DNA of 64,000 nt from Trebouxia sp. TZW2008 (taxonomy: Eukaryota > Chlorophyta > Trebouxiophyceae > Trebouxiales > Trebouxiaceae): contig BDIU01000170.1 of assembly GCA_002118135.1 (NCBI GenBank), forward strand, positions 1 through 64,000. Direction: 5' to 3'. The translations under genes were made by a program, and so were the position numbers. The notes under the pieces were generated by a model. The model had not been told where the DNA came from. It did not search any database and saw only the letters and a list, made by a program, of their open reading frames with translations. This document shows, one piece after another, positions 27,301 through 33,300 of this stretch. Numbering within the stretch: position 1 is the first letter of the stretch; each line of letters opens with the position of its first letter.

Positions 27301-30300
27301 CCCTTGTTGCTGTAGGTCAGTCAAGAGCTGATTTGCATCGCCATTCTGAGGCAAGAGGTATGGCATGAAGCACTAGAAGAGGCTAGCTGTAGCTCACTGA
27401 CAAATTCTCTCTTGACAGCGTCCTCTGCTGATGCTGTAGGTGAGACAAGAGCTGACTTGCATGGCCATTCTGTGGCACAAGATGTGGCAGAAAGCACCTG
27501 AATAACATCAAACCCATATTTTGCAGACTGTAGTTGTAATGGTTGCCTGGCACTGTAGGTCAGTCAAGAGCTGATCCGCATGGCCATCCTGTGGCATGAG
27601 ATGTGGCATGAAGCATTGGAAGAGGCCAGCAGGCAGTATTTTGGCGAATCCAATGTGGAGGCCATGCTAAACACCCTCATGCCATTGCACGAGATGATGC
27701 AAGCTAATGGGGGCATCACCCTCAAAGAGATTGCCTTTGTCAAGGTGAGACTGCTGCTCCTGTCTCATCAACCCACTTATGGGTTACAGGCAATGCAAAA
27801 ACACTTCTCTGCTGCATAGAAAGTGATGGCAAATCAAGTGTGGAGGCTATGCGGAACACCCTTATGCTCCTGCATGAGATGATGCAAGCCAATGGAGGGA
27901 GCACACTCGAAAAAGCCAGCACACTTGACTTGCCCTCGCCACGTGCAAAGCGTGCACGGCATGCTCTGACAGCGCATCATCACCACAGGCATGTGGCAGG
28001 GAGCTAGCAGACGCATATGAGTGGTGCAACAAGTTTTGTGTCAGCCAAAAGCAGGCAAAGAGCTGCACAATTGATTTGCCCTCACCAGACGCAAAGCTTT
28101 CAAAGCATGCTCTGACCGTGCATCATCACTGCAGGCATATGGCAGGGAGCTAGCAGAGGCATACGAGTGGTGCAACAAGTATCGTGTCAGTCAAAAGGAA
28201 GCGAAGAGCTGCACATTTGAATTGCCCTGACTACATGCAAAGCTTGCACAGCATGCTCTGACCATACATCATCACTACAGGCACATGGCAGGGAGCTAGC
28301 AGAGGCATACAAATGGTGCAACAAGTATCTTGTCAGCCGGAAAGAGGCAGAGCTGCGCATTTGACTTGCCCTCACCAGATGCAAAGCGTGCACAGCATGC
28401 TCTGACACTGTATCATCACTGCAGGCATACGGCAGCGAGCTAGCAGAGGCATACGAGTGGTGCAAAAAGTATCGTGTCAGTCAAAAGGAGGCGAAGAGCT
28501 GCACATTTGAATTGCTGTCACCGCATGCAAAGCGTGCACAAGCATGCTTTGACCGTGCATCATCACTGCAGGCATATGGCAGGGAGCTAGCAGAGGCATA
28601 CAAGTGGTGCAACAAGTATCTTGTCAGCCGGAAAGAGGCAGAGCTGCGCATTTGACTTGCCCTCACCAGATGCAAAGCGTGCACAGCATGCTCTGACACT
28701 GTATCATCACTGCAGGCATATGGCAGGGAGCTAGCAGAGGCACACAAGTGGTGCAACAAGTATCGTGTCAGTCAAAAGGAGGCGAAGAGCTGCACATTTG
28801 ACTTGCCATCACCGCATGCAAAGAGTGCACAGCATGCTTTGACCACACATCATCACTGCAGGCATACGGCAGGGAGCTGGCAGAGGCATATGAGTGGTGC
28901 AACAAGTACCGTGTCAGCAGAAAGGAGGCAGAGTTACATCAAGCCTGGGACCTGTACTACCACGTCTTCAAGCGCATCAATAAGCAGCTGCCCAGCCTCA
29001 CTGTGCTGGAGGTGCAGTACGTGGCGCCAGCTCTTGTCAGGGCACAGGTGAGAGATGTTCACGCGCAATGCAACAGTAAAAGTTATGAACAGGTCAGAGC
29101 TGCATCAAGCCTGGGACCTGCGGTCCCACGTCTTCAAGCGCATCAACAAGCAGCTGCCCAGCCTCACTGTGCTGGAGGTGCAGTACGTGGCGCCAGCTCT
29201 TGTCAGAGCACAGGTCAGAGGCAACAATATACTTGCATGCAATGTGGTGAGTCATGATTGGCAGTCAAAGGCCAGATCTCCAAGGCTTTGACAGTGGGCA
29301 TCCACTGACGTCACCGCCTTGTCCCACTTTTGAGTGCATACAAAAAATTGCAGCATGCGCAACATGCTGCTTCATTGCAGATTTGCAGACTCTGCCGGCC
29401 GCCTCACACAATCTTGAAGCTTTGTGCGTGCAGAATATTGCATCACATGTCTTTACCTGCCTGTGTCATGACATGCAAAAGTATGCACTCCTTTTGTAGA
29501 ACGCTTTTATCTGTTTGAGCTCAAACGTGACACCTGTTGTTTGCAGGGCCTAGAGTTGGCTGTACCTGGCACATACATAGCAGGGGAGCCTGTGGTCACC
29601 ATTGCGGCCTTTGCGCCCCAGCTGCATGTCATCACCAGCAAACAGCGGCCTCGTAAGCTGACTATTCATGGTAGTGATGGCGCTGAGTACGTCTTCCTCC
29701 TCAAGGTCAGTAGTATCTTTTGCTTACAGCAGCGGCAACTTGTTAGTTTATTTGGGAAGGTCAGATAGCGGTAGCTGCAGACCTGCTTGCTAAGTGTATC
29801 CGCTTGCTGTGACAGACCAACTCAACATTATACGACGCATTCTGTCTGTCAGTACGTACCCTGATGCTTGCCACACCTGACAGCAGAAGAACTGACATGT
29901 GCACCCAGAGGGACATCAACTTCTGCGAAGGGTCAGGACATGTGACAGGCGCACTGCATGGGAGTTGCAGGCATCATGAGCATGTTTGTCTCCAAGAGGA
30001 AAACCTGTGTTCCTGTAAGCAGAAGCAGCCTGGGATCAGGAATCAGTCAATGCAGAGTTCCTGCCTGTTGTTCTTTTGCAGGGGCATGAGGACTTGCGGC
30101 AAGATGAGTGTGTGATGCAGCTGTTTGGCCTGGTCAATAGCATGCTGGCCAATGATTGCACAATAACAGAGCAGGATCATGCACAAGTCTGAATTCTGAT
30201 TGCTGCAGGGACATGAGGACCTGAGGCAGGACGAGCGAGTGATGCAGCCGTTTGGAATTTGCATTGGCATACAGCAGCACATGACCTCAGCCTGTAGCCA

Positions 30301-33300
30301 GATATGCAGTCATACCCTTGTTCACTGCATGTGGCAGCTGTAACGTGTGTTCTCTTTTGCAGGGGCATGAGGACTTGCGGTGATGCAGCTGTTTGGCCTG
30401 GTCAATAGCATGCTGGCCAATGATTGCACAATAACAGAGCATGATCATGCACAAGTCTGAATTCTGATTGCTGCAGGGACATGAGGACCTGAGGCAGGAC
30501 GAGCGAGTGATGCAGCCGTTTGGAATTTGCATTGGCATACAGCAGCATATGACCTCAGCCTGTAGCCAGATATGCAGTCATACCCTTGTTCACTGCATGT
30601 GGCAGCTGTAATGTGTGTTCTCTTTTGCAGGGGCATGAGGACTTGAGGCAAGATCAAAGGGTGATGCAGCTGTTTGGCCTGGTCAACCATATGCTGGCCG
30701 ATGATTGCACAATAACAGAGCGTGACCATCAGCAAGTCTGACTTTCTGACTGTTGCAGGGGCATGAAGATCTGAGGCAGGATGAACGTGTGATGCAGCTG
30801 TTTGGCCTGGTCAACAGCATGCTGGCTAATGACCGCACAACAGCAGAGCGTGATCTCAGCATAGCAAGATATGCGGTCATACCATTGTCGCCAAATTCGG
30901 GGTTGATTGGCTGGGTGCCCAATACAGACACCTTGCATGCACTCATCAGGTTTGACACCCTCCTTCCCTCCCCCCTCCCTGAACCCCTGAACAACCTGCA
31001 ATTTTTAATGTGCTGTGACGGCATTATAGCGGTGCCTAGCATAGCCAGATATGCGATCATCCCCCGCCCCCAACACACGTATGTTGAATGCTACCCCTTC
31101 CTAAAAGGCAATGTGCAATCGTGTCTCATCAACATCTGCATGCTTGACTAGACAGGAATCTTACAATCATGTACTGCACCGACTTCCTTGCAAGCAGGTC
31201 TGGCCTGACTGGACATGTACAGCATTGGCACAAGGCATGAGGTACACAATTGTTTCCTTTCTGTGCTGCTGGTGAAGCAAGTGCTTACAATGCAAGTGCT
31301 TACAATGCCAGATGCTTATGCTGTAAATGTCTGAACAGGGCAAGGCCAGCTTTGGGTCCTGTTGACAGCAGACTGCTCTGATGCTGCGAGCACATGATTC
31401 AGACGGAACATTGAGCTCAACTGTAGCTGTTTGCGCTGTGCCAACATTGCAACATTAAGCGTATGCCATTTCTACTTTGTCCTTGATGTCTCTTGCTGTT
31501 TCATGTAATTTGCCATGTTATTGTCTGTTTGTGGCATTTTGAGGTGAGAAGGTGCCTGCAGGGAGTACCGTGATGCGCGCAAGATCCCACTGAATGTGGA
31601 GCACCGCATGATGCTGGGCATGGCGCCTGATTACGATCACCTCATGGTCATCCAGAAAGTGGAAGTCTTCCAACATGCTCTTGACTCCACCTCAGGTCAG
31701 TAAGTCAAACAACCTCCGGGCTGTTTCTACTCACAGAGAGTCGTGTTGTCTCAATCAATCAACAATCAATAGCATTTACAGTCCTGGGTAGGGGAGCCAG
31801 ATGTGACTCATTGGACTTCCTGGCTTGGAAGCACAGGTTTCAATGCCTAACCGCATGCAGCTCTGTCTTGCCAAGCAAACACCTGGCATGCCATCCAACA
31901 CAGGTAAGCTGCGCATGCAACTGGCCTAGTGCACCTAGCTCTAGATGTGCCCATAATTGCTGCAGGTGAGGAACTTCACAGAATGCTGTGGGTTGGCAGC
32001 CACGTCACAGAGGCTGAGTCGCAATAGTGAAGTGTGGCTGGAGCGACGCACAGGCTATACACGTAGCGGCGCAGTAATGAGCATGGTGGAATACCTGCTG
32101 GGCCTGAAAACTTGTTGCAATTACATTGCTTATTGTTGTCAGTTCCTCATGCAGGCGAGGATCTACATAGGATGCTGTGGCTGAAGAGTCGCAACAGTGA
32201 AGTGTGGTTGGAGCGACGGACAGGCTACACGCGCAGCAGTGCTGTGATGAGCATGGTGGGGTACTTACTGGGCCTCGGGGACCGCCACCCCTCCAACCTC
32301 ATGTTGGACCGCTACTCTGGCAAGCTGCTGCATATTGACTTTGGCGACTGCTTTGAGGTAAGCTGTGTCTTGATCACAGCTCTCTCAGCCGTATAAGTGC
32401 GTCTCTGGCATGCACGTGCGCAGCAGCGCTGTGATGAGCATGGTGGGTAATCTGCTGGGCCTTGGGGACCGCCATCCCTCTAACCTCATGCTGGATTGGT
32501 GCTGTGGCAAGCTGCTGCACATTGACTTTGGCGACTGCTTTGAGGTAGGCTGTGCCCAACAGACGCTCTGTGAATGTACAGGGGTTGTGTTTGTAGCTCA
32601 CACATTTGCATAGCATGAACATGCAACAACTTTCTGCTGTGGCACGCTGCTGCACATTGACTTCAGGTTGTGGTTGCCACCCCTCCAACAGCATGCTGGA
32701 TCACTACTCTGGCAAGCTGCTGCACATTGACTTTGGCAACTACATATGTATGATGTGTGTATCGCAGCTCTATCAAATGCATAGGTCCTGCTGCGCCTTG
32801 TGCTGCACACTGATTGTGAAGCTGCTTTCAAAGCTTCAAGACTACTTGCAAGTGAGCACCAACTCCAACATCTCTGAAAGCACTACATGGCAACAATCTG
32901 CAGCACATGAGGTGCTGGATTTTCTCAACAGTCGCCGATAGCATCATGCAGCAGTCACCCGGCAGTCAGCTGCAGCATGTGAGGTGCTCGCTTTGCTCAA
33001 CAGTTGCTGGTGATATCGCGCAACAGTCACACAGGCAGGCAGCTGCAGGTTGACATCAGCAAGTGCTGAGAGAAAAGCCACAGCATACGCTCTCAGCTCG
33101 CTCAATAAGCTTGATGATTAGTAACACATGCACTGCTGCATGTACACACTTACTCTTCAGAACGCACATGCACGGCAGCATGCAACCTGTCATAAGCTCA
33201 ATAAACATTTGATTTGAAAGCTAGAATCCTGACCAGCTGCTCGTTGCTGTGAGACACATAGCATCAGATGTCCTTTTAGGCTAGCAAGGTATCCATTCAA

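Larger units (their letters stand above)
27559..29047 (+). other. TOR: TOR FRB domain (exons 32-33)
   Basis: Exons 32 and 33 encode residues of about 1964-2087 and contain the FKBP12-rapamycin-binding four-helix bundle. [15 protein letters not shown] is followed by YFGE, and exon 33 holds [14 protein letters not shown]. The residues equivalent to human Ser2035, Phe2039, Trp2101, Tyr2105 and Phe2108, known rapamycin contacts, are all present. The domain is therefore predicted to be competent for FKBP12-rapamycin, provided the alga has a suitable FKBP12. Confidence 0.92.

Noticed and set aside
27985..28861. Regular 145-base repeats could be read as a CRISPR array
   Set aside because: The units are copies of a eukaryotic TOR exon edge with intron sequence, not short repeats with unique spacers.
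31960..32745. Mutually exclusive alternative TOR exons
   Set aside because: Most copies are truncated at one side, carry stops or frame changes, or are in the wrong phase, so they are better read as decayed duplicates.
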